Assembly (NCBI RefSeq): GCF_036016755.1
Contig: NZ_JAYXIH010000001.1
Span: forward strand, 62,001-126,000
Origin: Aurantimonas coralicida_A
Lineage (GTDB): Bacteria > Pseudomonadota > Alphaproteobacteria > Rhizobiales > Rhizobiaceae
Length of the DNA stretch: 64,000 bases
Direction of reading: 5' to 3'
Shown here: piece by piece, positions 23,661-33,780 of the stretch
Position numbering within the stretch: the first letter of the stretch is position 1
Layout of the letters: every line of letters begins with the position of its first letter
The notes under the pieces: generated by a model
What the model saw: the letters and a program-made list of their open reading frames with translations, nothing else
The model's database searches: none
Told to the model about the DNA's origin: nothing
Made by a program: the position numbers and the translations under genes

Positions 23661-23687
23661 CGGAAAACTGGGAACCGGTTTTCCGCT
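23661..23687. repeat. Rhizobiales-type palindromic intergenic element, copy 1
   Basis: GCGGAAAAC and GTTTTCCGC form nine-base arms around a core containing GGGAACCGG. The same core recurs at 46931-46953. It lies 9 bases after the second cyclophilin gene and could serve as its terminator. Such GGAAAA-GTGGGAACC-type palindromes are frequent between genes in Rhizobiales. Confidence 0.65.
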
Positions 23688-23782
23688 TTTGCGCCGCTGA
23701 CGTGTATTCCATCCATGTCGTTGCGGACGGCGGGTTTGTTCGATCCGTCGCCGTCATGATTCACAGATCCGGCTGGCCCAGC

Positions 23783-24874
23783 ATGCGCGTCGATCAGTTC
23801 GACTTCGAGCTCCCGGAAGACCGCATCGCCTTGCGGCCCGCGTCGCCCCGGGAGAGCGCGCGTTTGCTTGCCGTCGGCGCGGACGGCACGCTCGGCGACC
23901 GTCACGTCGGGGATCTGCCGTCGCTGCTCGAACCGGGCGACGTGCTCGTCTTCAACGACACCCGCGTCATCCCGGCCCAGCTCGAAGGCGTGCGCCAGCG
24001 GCCGGATGCGCGGGACGGCGAGGGCAGGGCGCGCATTTCTGCGACGCTGCACATGCGCGTCGCGCCGGATCGCTGGCGGGCCTTTCTGCGCCCGGCAAAG
24101 CGGGTGCGGGTCGGCGACCATCTCGCCTTCGGCCCTGACGAAACCGACGGCCTTTCCGGCACGCTCGATGCGGCCGTCGAGGACAGGGGCGACGACGGTG
24201 AGGCAACCTTGCACTTCGACCGCTCCGGTCCGGCGCTGGACCAGGCGATCGCAGTGGTCGGGCACATTCCCTTGCCGCCCTACATTGCGTCCAAGCGGCC
24301 GGACGATGAGCGCGACCGGGCCGACTACCAGACCATCTACGCCCGCGAGGACGGAGCCGTGGCGGCGCCGACCGCCGGCCTGCATTTCACGCCCGCGTTG
24401 CTCGACCAACTGTCGAAACGTGGCATTGGAACCGAATATCTGACGCTCCATGTCGGGGCAGGCACGTTTCTGCCGGTCAAGGCGGAAGATACGGCAGAGC
24501 ACCGGATGCACGCCGAGATCGGTCGGATCGGCGCGGCGACGGCGCAGCGTCTGAATGCCGCGCGCCAGGCCGGTGGACGCTTGGTCGCTGTCGGCACCAC
24601 GTCGCTGCGGCTTCTGGAAAGCGCGGTGCGCGACGATGGCATCATCGAACCCTTCACCGGCTCCACCGACATCTTCATCACCCCCGGCTATCGCTTTAAG
24701 GCTGTCGACAGGCTGATGACCAACTTCCACCTGCCGCGCTCGACCCTGTTCATGCTGGTCTCGGCCTTCTCGGGCTTCGAGACCATGCAGGCGGCCTACG
24801 CCCACGCCATCAAAACGGGCTACCGCTTCTATTCCTATGGCGATGCCTGCCTGCTGGATCGGGTGCCGGAATGA
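23783..24874 (+). CDS. queA: S-adenosylmethionine:tRNA ribosyltransferase-isomerase
   Basis: A 363-residue enzyme that adds the ribosyl part of AdoMet to preQ1 in tRNA to form epoxyqueuosine. The N-terminus MRVDQFDFELPEDRIALRP, DVLVFNDTRVIPAQLEG, APTAGLHFTPALL and HVGAGTFLPVK are diagnostic. An in-frame ATG at 23756 would add nine residues; the ATG at 23783 gives the family's start. The stop overlaps the tgt start by four bases, forming a queuosine operon. Confidence 0.96.
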   Translation: MRVDQFDFELPEDRIALRPASPRESARLLAVGADGTLGDRHVGDLPSLLEPGDVLVFNDTRVIPAQLEGVRQRPDARDGEGRARISATLHMRVAPDRWRAFLRPAKRVRVGDHLAFGPDETDGLSGTLDAAVEDRGDDGEATLHFDRSGPALDQAIAVVGHIPLPPYIASKRPDDERDRADYQTIYAREDGAVAAPTAGLHFTPALLDQLSKRGIGTEYLTLHVGAGTFLPVKAEDTAEHRMHAEIGRIGAATAQRLNAARQAGGRLVAVGTTSLRLLESAVRDDGIIEPFTGSTDIFITPGYRFKAVDRLMTNFHLPRSTLFMLVSAFSGFETMQAAYAHAIKTGYRFYSYGDACLLDRVPE

Positions 24875-26004
24875 GCGAATCCTTTCAGTTCCGGCTGCTC
24901 GCCACCGACGGCAAGGCGCGGCGCGGCGAAATCACCATGCCGCGCGGCACGGTGCGCACGCCGGCCTTCATGCCGGTCGGAACCGCCGGCACGGTCAAGG
25001 CGATGTATCTGGATCAGGTGCGCGAGCTCGGCTCCGACATCATCCTCGGCAATGTCTATCACCTGATGCTGCGGCCCGGCGCCGAGCGCGTCGCCCGGCT
25101 CGGCGGCCTGCACGCATTCGCTCGCTGGCCGCATCCGATCCTGACCGATTCCGGCGGCTTCCAGGTGATGTCGCTGGCAAAACTGCGCAAGCTCGACGAG
25201 ACCGGCGTGCGTTTCCGCTCCCATGTCGACGGCTCTGAATACGCGCTGACGCCCGAGCGGGCGATCGAAATCCAGGGGCTACTCGGCAGTGACATCCAGA
25301 TGCAGCTCGACGAGTGCATTCGGCTGCCGGCGGAACGGGCCGAGATAGAACGGGCGATGGAGATGTCGCTGCGCTGGGCCGAACGCTGCGCCACCGCCTT
25401 CGGCGACCAGCCCGGCAAGGCGATGTTCGGCATCGTGCAAGGCGGCGACGCCATCGACTTGCGGATTCGCTCGGCCGAGCGTCTGGCGGCCATGGACCTG
25501 AAGGGCTACGCCGTCGGCGGTCTCGCGGTCGGCGAGCCGCAGGCGGTGATGCTCAAGACGCTCGACGAGACGCTTCCCGTCATGCCGGCGGAAAAGCCCC
25601 GCTATCTGATGGGCGTCGGCACGCCGGACGACATCTTGCGCTCGGTGGCGCGGGGGATCGACATGTTCGACTGCGTCATGCCGACCCGCTCGGGCCGGCA
25701 TGGGCTCGCCTTCACCCGCTTCGGCAAGGTGAACCTGAAGAACGCCCGCCACGCGGAAGACACGCGCCCGCTCGACGAGGCCTCGGACTGTCCGGCCTCG
25801 CGCGACTATTCGCGCGCCTATCTGCACCATCTGGTGCGCTCCAATGAAGCGCTCGCCTCGATGCTTCTGACCTGGAACAACCTTGCCTACTACCAGTCGC
25901 TGATGGCCGGCATCCGGGACGCGATCGAAGCCGGGCGCTTCGCCGACTTCGCCGCGGCCACCGAGGCCGATTGGGCGCGGGGAGACATTCCACCGCGCGT
26001 CTGA
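24871..26004 (+). CDS. tgt: Queuine tRNA-ribosyltransferase
   Basis: A 377-residue TIM-barrel enzyme that exchanges guanine 34 for preQ1 in tRNAs with GUN anticodons. Visible are the substrate motif LTDSGGFQVMSL with its nucleophile region, GIVQGGDAIDLR, GYAVGGLAVGE and MFDCVMPTRSGRHG. The usual zinc site is degenerate: where E. coli Tgt has CxCxxC, this protein reads SDCPAS (only C307 kept, serines at 305 and 310), and the later zinc histidine is replaced in TWNNLAYYQ. Coupled to queA; converges on the DUF4864 gene five bases later. Confidence 0.96.
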   Translation: MSESFQFRLLATDGKARRGEITMPRGTVRTPAFMPVGTAGTVKAMYLDQVRELGSDIILGNVYHLMLRPGAERVARLGGLHAFARWPHPILTDSGGFQVMSLAKLRKLDETGVRFRSHVDGSEYALTPERAIEIQGLLGSDIQMQLDECIRLPAERAEIERAMEMSLRWAERCATAFGDQPGKAMFGIVQGGDAIDLRIRSAERLAAMDLKGYAVGGLAVGEPQAVMLKTLDETLPVMPAEKPRYLMGVGTPDDILRSVARGIDMFDCVMPTRSGRHGLAFTRFGKVNLKNARHAEDTRPLDEASDCPASRDYSRAYLHHLVRSNEALASMLLTWNNLAYYQSLMAGIRDAIEAGRFADFAAATEADWARGDIPPRV

Positions 26005-26009
26005 GCCGT

Positions 26010-26432
26010 TCAGGCGGCGAGATCGTCGCCCTTGCGGATCGCGCAGCCGGTGATCTTCATCGACCCGTCCGCCTGGCGTTCCAGCGTATAGCTGGCAATC
26101 CAGCTCTGCCCGTTCTGGTCGGTGAGATAGACCTCCTGACGGAAGCCCGCGCCCTCGGCCTCCAGCGCGCCGAAGACGGTGTTGCTGGATCGGTAGACCG
26201 GAGCGTAGCCCGACCGGACCATGCCCATGAAGATTTGCGGCGAGGGAAACATCGCCTGAATGTTCGGCGCGGCGTAGGAATAGGCGCTGGCGCCGTCATC
26301 GGACCGAAAGGCCTCGATCTGGCCGGAAATCGCGGCCCGCACGTCCGACGCATCGCCCGCGCGGGCAGGTAAAGCGAGAACCATCCCCGTCAGTGCCACC
26401 GCCGCCATCAGCATGACCAGCCGACTCGCCAT
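26010..26432 (-). CDS. DUF4864 exported protein
   Basis: A 140-residue protein with a signal peptide (MASRLVMLMAAVALTGMVLA, cleaved near ARA-GD) and a compact NTF2-like DUF4864 domain: ISGQIEAFRSDDGASAYSYA, MFPSPQIFMGMVRSGYAPVYR and SWIASYTLERQADGSMKI. The family is common in alphaproteobacteria and has no assigned role. It ends five bases from the tgt stop on the other strand. Confidence 0.88.
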   Translation of the reverse strand: MASRLVMLMAAVALTGMVLALPARAGDASDVRAAISGQIEAFRSDDGASAYSYAAPNIQAMFPSPQIFMGMVRSGYAPVYRSSNTVFGALEAEGAGFRQEVYLTDQNGQSWIASYTLERQADGSMKITGCAIRKGDDLAA

Positions 26433-26555
26433 GCTTGCTCCTTTCGCGTCACGCGAAAAGGATCGAACGGAACCGCCGCGGCGGCAAACCGCCGGCGCTC
26501 AATTCCGCGTGATGGCGCATGCCGCGTGTTTCAAACGGCCGAGCGGACGCCGGTT

Positions 26556-26795
26556 TCAGCCGTCGTTCGCCGAATTCAGATCTTCGGGCCGCCGGCCTTC
26601 GTCGGGATAAGCGACATGGGCCACGACCTTGCGGTGGCTGGTGCTGGCAAGCGGGACGATGTCGAGTTCCACCCGCACGCCGAGATCGGCGGCCGCGTTT
26701 ACCGCGTCGGTCAGCGCTGCCGCGGATTCCATCACATCGTCGATCGCTGCCTGCATCGTGCCCGTGACGTGCGATTCAAGAATTTCTTTTGTCAT
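26556..26795 (-). CDS. Hypothetical protein, 79 residues
   Basis: No family recognised. The ATG at 26795 gives a 79-residue acidic peptide (MTKEILESHVTGTMQAAIDD onward) with a helical first half, a strand-like VRVELDIVPLASTSHRKVVAHVAY and a polar tail. There is no ribosome site before the ATG. A possible promoter, TTGTCC with ATTTTA 18 bases later, ends almost at the start codon, so the mRNA could be leaderless. The frame extends to 26903, but the upstream part looks non-coding. Confidence 0.55.
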   Translation of the reverse strand: MTKEILESHVTGTMQAAIDDVMESAAALTDAVNAAADLGVRVELDIVPLASTSHRKVVAHVAYPDEGRRPEDLNSANDG

Positions 26796-27144
26796 GGGAT
26801 TAAAATGGAAGTCGAAGGGCGATTGGACAAGGACGCTTGCGTCGCATCGTCGCCGAAAGGTCGACATCTGTGCAGGCGGCCCTCGCGGCGCGAGTTCCAG
26901 CACCAGAGGCTATGCTCAAATGAACCGGATGCGCGGGCGGTGTAGCGGGTGGGAGCCGCTACACCGCCCGCCTTCCCAACGACGTTTTGCCCACCGCGAG
27001 AAGCACTCCTTCCCTAACGGAAATTACAAAATGGCGCAATCTGTGTCGAATTGTCCGCTGCGAAACGTCGACTTGCTGAATGCCCGTGTGGTGACGGGCA
27101 AAATATAGCGGCATCGCCGGTTAACGGTGATCGGTTATGCCCGA
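26796..27144. other. Gene-free stretch with a strong hairpin
   Basis: No convincing gene on either strand. It holds the probable promoter of the 79-residue protein at its left end and a perfect 16-base-pair hairpin (26933-26971, listed separately). GC content drops locally near 27000-27140 relative to the flanking genes. Short open frames here lack ribosome sites. Confidence 0.5.
26933..26971. terminator. Perfect 16-bp hairpin, terminator or structured element
   Basis: GCGGGCGGTGTAGCGG (26933-26948) pairs without mismatch with CCGCTACACCGCCCGC (26956-26971) around a seven-base loop. No U tract follows on either strand. It lies between two minus-strand orphan genes (26556-26795 and 27145-27693), so a terminator for the latter is possible, but 174 bases past its stop codon is far. 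Confidence 0.5.
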
Positions 27145-27693
27145 TCAGTCCTGCCGACGCCCCTCCTGCATCTCTTGGCCCTTGAGAACCAAACTGAAAT
27201 ATTGCTCCCAACTCGATCGTAGGGACAACAGATTGTCGGTCAGCGCGGTCGAGACTCCAGCCAACTCCTCCAATGTATTAACGCTCGCGTCGAACCGCTC
27301 GGTGAGATTTCCCGTCACGTCACCATTCTTGGTGCTCTCCATGAGCAGCGCGAGCGCCTTGCCGTCGGCAATTGCCTCCTCTGCCGTCTTGGCCAATGTC
27401 TCGAGCAGCGCGCCGCGTTCCGCTTCCAGCGTTTCCAACAGGGGACGCTGCTGCGCGATGGCACGGGACATGTTCCGCCATTCGCGCGCGCGCTCGTCGA
27501 GGTCGTCCCGCACACCGAGAAACCCACCTGCAATTCGACGCGGTAGCGCCACCGGCGTCGCGCCTTTCGGATTGGCGGGGACTGAAGAACTCTTCGATGA
27601 CTGCGACACAGCCTTGCCGAATTCGTCGCTCAACTCTCTTTCAAGAGTGTCGGCGATATCGTTCGATGAATTGTCGGTATTGTCTTTGGCCAT
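27145..27693 (-). CDS. Hypothetical helical protein, 182 residues
   Basis: I recognise no family. The protein is soluble: a polar, serine-rich N-terminal third (MAKDNTDNSSNDIADTLERE to about residue 45), then nearly continuous predicted helix with coiled-coil-like heptads (ERAREWRNMSRAIAQQRPLLE, LEAERGALLETLAKTAEEA). GGAG lies seven bases before the ATG at 27693, supporting the start. A TGCCTA-AA-TAGGCA inverted repeat lies 21-34 bases upstream. Codon use is less GC-biased than in the neighbours, which fits an acquired gene. Confidence 0.68.
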   Translation of the reverse strand: MAKDNTDNSSNDIADTLERELSDEFGKAVSQSSKSSSVPANPKGATPVALPRRIAGGFLGVRDDLDERAREWRNMSRAIAQQRPLLETLEAERGALLETLAKTAEEAIADGKALALLMESTKNGDVTGNLTERFDASVNTLEELAGVSTALTDNLLSLRSSWEQYFSLVLKGQEMQEGRRQD

Positions 27694-28038
27694 TTCGAAA
27701 CTCCGATCTCATCTGCCTAAATAGGCAACGGCTCGCAGACCAATCCACTGAATTATCGCGCCGTGGTTAATCGCAAGCACTCGGCCGCCAAGAAAATTCG
27801 GTCCCGATTGTGATAGACCGAGGCGTGAATTCGACAATGCCGTCCACCGCCGCGGGTTATTACCACCGCCGCGCACGCCGCACCCCTGCGGGAATAACGG
27901 CGGCGCGCGTTCGATCAAACGCCATGTCGCTCCGGCGTCAAAGACGTCACTGCGGTCTTGTCTGCGCCAAGCGGCGAAGCTCGATTGTCAACGGCAACGA
28001 TGAGACGAGGATTCCTACGCGACGCACCGTCGTCGCGC
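27694..28038. other. Gene-free stretch between two orphan genes
   Basis: The left end holds the promoter of the 182-residue protein, with the inverted repeat TGCCTA-AA-TAGGCA at 27714-27727 placed where a -10 region would be. Around 27845-27910 there are imperfect inverted segments built on CCGCCG, GTTATT and AATAAC, CGGCGG. Open frames of 69-79 codons exist on both strands but lack ribosome sites and look unlike protein. Confidence 0.4.
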
Positions 28039-28356
28039 CTAAGTCTTAAGCCACGGCTTCATTTCAGATCGTGAAATCGCATCGGACGAAATCCCGCTCA
28101 TCACTCCTCTGATACACGTCAGCGCGTACTCGCTTCCTCTGATTCCTCGGCTCGCCTCATCAAGCGCGTCGAACACGTCAACAAAAGTGCGCATCTTTCG
28201 AAACTTTACATCCGGCTCCGGGATTGGCGTCTCTCCCTCAAAGGGTTCAATACGCTGATGGAGCGCCGCAACATCGTGACGTAAACGCTTGGTCTCCCTG
28301 ACGAGCTTCTCGACGGCATCGGTCATTCGATCGAACTGGGCATGAATATCTGCCAT
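28039..28356 (-). CDS. Hypothetical protein with coiled-coil N-terminus, 105 residues
   Basis: No family recognised. Residues 1-40 (MADIHAQFDRMTDAVEKLVR and KRLRHDVAALHQRIE) look like a short coiled coil; the rest is globular with FVDVFDALDEASRGIRGSEY. GAGGT nine bases before the ATG supports the start. It lies 115 bases from tRNA-Lys and reads the same way as the other orphans in this stretch. Confidence 0.6.
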   Translation of the reverse strand: MADIHAQFDRMTDAVEKLVRETKRLRHDVAALHQRIEPFEGETPIPEPDVKFRKMRTFVDVFDALDEASRGIRGSEYALTCIRGVMSGISSDAISRSEMKPWLKT

Positions 28357-28471
28357 GACGAATCTACCTCGCGTAGGGGCCGAAGACCGCTGGATCGACT
28401 TCCGCCAATGAAACCAACGGCCAAAATTAAGTTGCGACTGCGCTGTAATTAATTGAATTTATTGAATGTTT

Positions 28472-28547
<76 letters not shown>

Positions 28548-28798
28548 GAACCGCCGGGGCGCGAGCGACCCGGCGAGAACGGGCGGAACATAGAAAGGCG
28601 GCATATGCCGGTCAACCGGAAATCGCCGCTCCCGGTGACGGATTTGCGATTTGCCGCGCGGCGCTCGGGCAATTAAGACCCGGCCGACGGTCCGCGTCCC
28701 AGATCGTCGCCCTCAAACGGCGGTTTCGCGCGCAGTGAAGCCGGGCCGGTGTCGGGCGACCCGCGAATCGGATCAATGCGATAGAACCGAGGCATGCC

Positions 28799-29539
28799 TT
28801 GCTCGCCGAACTTTCCTACCCGACAGCTATCTTTGCGGGAGCGCTTTCGTTCCTGTCGCCCTGCGTCCTGCCGCTGGTGCCACCCTATCTGTGCTACATG
28901 GCGGGCGTCTCCGCCGACGAATTGCGCGCCGGGCCGCAGCTCGGCTCGGCCCGCTATACGCGGCTGATCGTGACTTCGCTCGTCTTCGTGCTCGGCTTTT
29001 CCACGGTATTCGTGGCGCTCGGCGCCGGCGCCAGCACGATCGGCCAGGTTCTTCGGCAAAATCTCGATTGGCTCGGCATCGTCGCCGGCATCGCGATCAT
29101 CATCATGGGCCTGAATTTCCTCGGCGTCTTCCGGCTGTCCTTCCTGTCGAAGGAAGCCCGGCTAACCGCGCCCGACAAGCCGCGCAGCGTCGTCGGCGCC
29201 TATCTGATGGGGTTGGCCTTCGCCTTCGGCTGGACGCCGTGCATCGGGCCAGTGCTCGGAGCAATTCTCGGTCTGGCCGGCGCCAAGGGCACGGTCGGGG
29301 AGGGCGCGCTGATGCTCACATTCTACTCGGCCGGCCTCGGCATTCCGTTCATTCTCGCGGCAACGTTCTCCGGGGCCTTCTTCCGCTGGATGAACGGCTT
29401 CAAGGCGCATCTCGCCACGGTGGAGAAGGTGATGGGAGGCCTCTTGGTTGTCACCGGCGTCTTGTTCCTGACCGGCAGCATGCAGACGATGTCGTTCTGG
29501 CTGCTGGAGAATTTCCCGGTGTTCCAGACCATCGGCTGA
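28799..29539 (+). CDS. ccdA: Cytochrome c biogenesis protein CcdA
   Basis: A 246-residue, six-helix membrane protein that carries reducing power from thioredoxin to the periplasm for cytochrome c assembly. The two redox cysteines are in SPCVLPLVPPYLCYM (about 21) and FGWTPCIGP (about 140). The start appears to be TTG at 28799, with GAGG six bases upstream; no in-frame ATG is near. The gene stands alone, with glmU 79 bases downstream. It would support the c-type cytochromes expected of a nitrate-respiring organism. Confidence 0.93.
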   Translation: MLAELSYPTAIFAGALSFLSPCVLPLVPPYLCYMAGVSADELRAGPQLGSARYTRLIVTSLVFVLGFSTVFVALGAGASTIGQVLRQNLDWLGIVAGIAIIIMGLNFLGVFRLSFLSKEARLTAPDKPRSVVGAYLMGLAFAFGWTPCIGPVLGAILGLAGAKGTVGEGALMLTFYSAGLGIPFILAATFSGAFFRWMNGFKAHLATVEKVMGGLLVVTGVLFLTGSMQTMSFWLLENFPVFQTIG

Positions 29540-29618
29540 TCGCGGCCGCCGACACATCCTTTTTCGGACAGCCTGTGCTAAGGCCTCGCCGTCTTGATGT
29601 GATTTTTGCGAGTTGCCG

Positions 29619-30995
29619 ATGGCGAGAAACTGCCTGTCGATCATTCTGGCTGCCGGCGAAGGCACCCGAATGAAATCGTCCAAATCCAAGGTGCTGCACG
29701 CGGTGGCTGGCCTGGAGATGATCCGGCACGTCGCCCGTGCGGCACGAGATGCCGGCTCGAACCGCGTTGCCGTCGTGGTCGGGCGTGACGGCGAGGCCGT
29801 CGAGGCGGCGGTCCGCCAGGATATCGCCGAGGTCGCGACCTATCCGCAGACCGAGCGCCTGGGCACGGCCCACGCGGTGCTCGCCGCGCGCGACGCTATC
29901 TCCGAAGGCTGCAACGATGTCCTCGTCTTGTTCGGCGATACGCCGCTGATCCGGCCGGAAACGCTTTCGCGCGCGCGGGCCGCACTCGCCGAAGGGGCCG
30001 AAATTTGCGTCGTCGGCTTTCGGCCCACCGATCCGACCGGCTACGGCCGGCTGATCGAAGAGAGCGGCGAGCTTGTCGCGATCCGGGAGGAAAAGGACGC
30101 CAGCGAGGCCGAACGCGCCGTCGACTTCTGCAATGCCGGCGTCATGGCGTTCGCCGGAGACCGTGCGCTCGATATGCTCGACGCGATCGGCAACGACAAT
30201 GCCAAGGGCGAATATTACCTGACCGATTTGGTCGAGATCGCCCGCCGCGCCGGCCGCAGCGTCAAGGCCATCGAAGCCGATGCCGACGAGGTGCTCGGCG
30301 TCAACTCGCGGCTGGAACTCGCCGCCGTCGAAGCGCTCTGGCAGATCGCGCGGCGACGTCAGGCGATGCTCGACGGGGTGACGCTGATGGATCCGACGAG
30401 TGTGTTCTTCGCCCATGACACGAAGATCGCCGCCGACGCCTTCGTGGAGCCGAATGTCGTGTTCGGTCCGGGCGTTGCGGTGGCCGCCGGCGCCGTGATC
30501 CACGCCTTCTCCCATATCGAGGGCGCGACGATCGGCGAGGGAGCCTCGATCGGTCCGTTCGCGCGCTTGCGCCCCGGCACGCGGCTCGCGGAAAACACCA
30601 AGGTCGGCAATTTCTGCGAGGTGAAGAACGCCCAGTTCGCCACCGGCGCCAAGGTCAATCATCTCAGCTATGTCGGCGACGCGACCGTGGGCGCGAAGGC
30701 CAATATCGGCGCGGGCACGATCACCTGCAATTACGACGGCGCGCTGAAGCACCTGACCGAAATCGGCGAAGGCGCCTTTATCGGGTCGAACTCGGCGCTC
30801 GTTGCGCCGGTACGGGTGGGCGACGGCGCCTATGTCGGGACGGGCAGTGTGGTCACCGAGGATGTGCCGGATGGGGCGCTGGCCATCGCCCGCGGGCGCC
30901 AGGTGACCAAGCCCGATCGCGGCCGCCAGATCACCGAACGCAACGCGGCGGCGAAAGCCGCCATGACCGCCACCAAACGACCCGACCCGGCGTAA
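29619..30995 (+). CDS. glmU: Bifunctional UDP-GlcNAc pyrophosphorylase / GlcN-1-P acetyltransferase
   Basis: A 458-residue two-domain enzyme making UDP-GlcNAc for peptidoglycan and lipid A. The uridylyltransferase (about 1-230) starts with IILAAGEGTRMKSSKSKVLH; the C-terminal half is a left-handed beta helix of hexapeptide repeats with GPFARLRPGT, KVGNFCEVKNA and NHLSYVGDATVG. ATG at 29619 chosen over TTG at 29613. glmS follows in the same direction, so two steps of the pathway are together. Confidence 0.97.
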   Translation: MARNCLSIILAAGEGTRMKSSKSKVLHAVAGLEMIRHVARAARDAGSNRVAVVVGRDGEAVEAAVRQDIAEVATYPQTERLGTAHAVLAARDAISEGCNDVLVLFGDTPLIRPETLSRARAALAEGAEICVVGFRPTDPTGYGRLIEESGELVAIREEKDASEAERAVDFCNAGVMAFAGDRALDMLDAIGNDNAKGEYYLTDLVEIARRAGRSVKAIEADADEVLGVNSRLELAAVEALWQIARRRQAMLDGVTLMDPTSVFFAHDTKIAADAFVEPNVVFGPGVAVAAGAVIHAFSHIEGATIGEGASIGPFARLRPGTRLAENTKVGNFCEVKNAQFATGAKVNHLSYVGDATVGAKANIGAGTITCNYDGALKHLTEIGEGAFIGSNSALVAPVRVGDGAYVGTGSVVTEDVPDGALAIARGRQVTKPDRGRQITERNAAAKAAMTATKRPDPA

Positions 30996-31102
30996 TCTCG
31001 CGATACCAAACGTGAATCCCGGCAAGCGGCGGTGGACGCTAGAACGTCGTCCATCTCGCCGTCCCGCCGCTTCGTTCGAGCGACACATCCAAGGACCATC
31101 CC

Positions 31103-32929
<1,827 letters not shown>

Positions 32930-33059
32930 GCCGAGCCGTCGTCTTCGCAATTGCGGCAATCATCTTGCAATTGCAGTGTCGGATCGCGATGTTTCAATCG
33001 CTTGGCGTCTGCGGCGCCTTTGCAGGGCGCCGTACTGGCGCTAGGGATTATTGGCGATA

Positions 33060-33767
33060 ATGGCTCGTCTGCGTAATTATTTCCTGACCGGGTTCATCGT
33101 CTGCGCGCCGCTGGCGATCACGGCTTGGATCACTTGGTCGTTCATGGGCTGGGTCGATGGCTGGGTGAAGCCCTATATCCCGGTCCAATATCTTCCCGAT
33201 TCCTATCTGCCCTTTGCCGTCCCGGGTTTCGGCCTGATCGTGGCGCTGGTGCTGATCACCTTGGTTGGCTTCCTGACCGCCAATTTCATCGGCCGGACGG
33301 TGGTCCGATGGGGCGAGCACCTGCTCAGCCGAACGCCGTTGGTGCGCTCCGTCTACACGGCGCTCAAGCAGATTTTCGAGACGGTCCTCGCCGACCGGTC
33401 GTCGTCGTTTAAGACAGCGGCACTGATGGAATATCCGCGCAAGGGCGTGTGGTGTCTCGTCTTCGTGGCGACGACCGCCCGCGGCGAGATCGCGACGGTG
33501 CTTTCCGACCAGGGCGAGGAAATGCTCGCCGTCTTCCTGCCGCCGACACCCAACCCCACGTCGGGCTTCCTGCTCTTCGTGCCGCGGGAGGACGTGCGGG
33601 TGCTCGATATGAGCATCGAGGCGGCGTTGCGGCTGGTCATTTCGGCAGGGCTGGTGTCGCCGGATGAGGTGGTGCGCCAGGACAAGCCGGTCAGCATGGC
33701 GAAAGCCTCGCGCGTGGTCGCCGCGCGCGAGAAGCGGACCGAGCGGCCGATCGAGCCGGCCGAGTAG
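33060..33767 (+). CDS. DUF502 membrane protein
   Basis: A 235-residue protein with two N-terminal transmembrane helices (YFLTGFIVCAPLAITAWITW and FGLIVALVLITLVGFLTANF) and a soluble domain containing LLSRTPLVRSVYTALKQIFE and FLPPTPNPTSGFLLFVP, all typical of DUF502. The function is not known. A TTG three codons upstream is an alternative start. It converges with recG, whose stop is 13 bases away. Confidence 0.9.
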   Translation: MARLRNYFLTGFIVCAPLAITAWITWSFMGWVDGWVKPYIPVQYLPDSYLPFAVPGFGLIVALVLITLVGFLTANFIGRTVVRWGEHLLSRTPLVRSVYTALKQIFETVLADRSSSFKTAALMEYPRKGVWCLVFVATTARGEIATVLSDQGEEMLAVFLPPTPNPTSGFLLFVPREDVRVLDMSIEAALRLVISAGLVSPDEVVRQDKPVSMAKASRVVAAREKRTERPIEPAE

Positions 33768-33780
33768 CGCCACCGATGCT

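Noticed and set aside
27810..28038. Plus-strand open frame of 79 codons in the orphan patch
   Set aside because: Arginine-rich shadow composition with no ribosome site; it lies mostly in a gap containing inverted repeats.
28673..28795. A 40-residue minus-strand frame beginning MPRFYRIDPIRG, divergent from ccdA
   Set aside because: The composition is plausible, but the ribosome site is poor and its start overlaps the ccdA ribosome-binding region; conservation would be needed.
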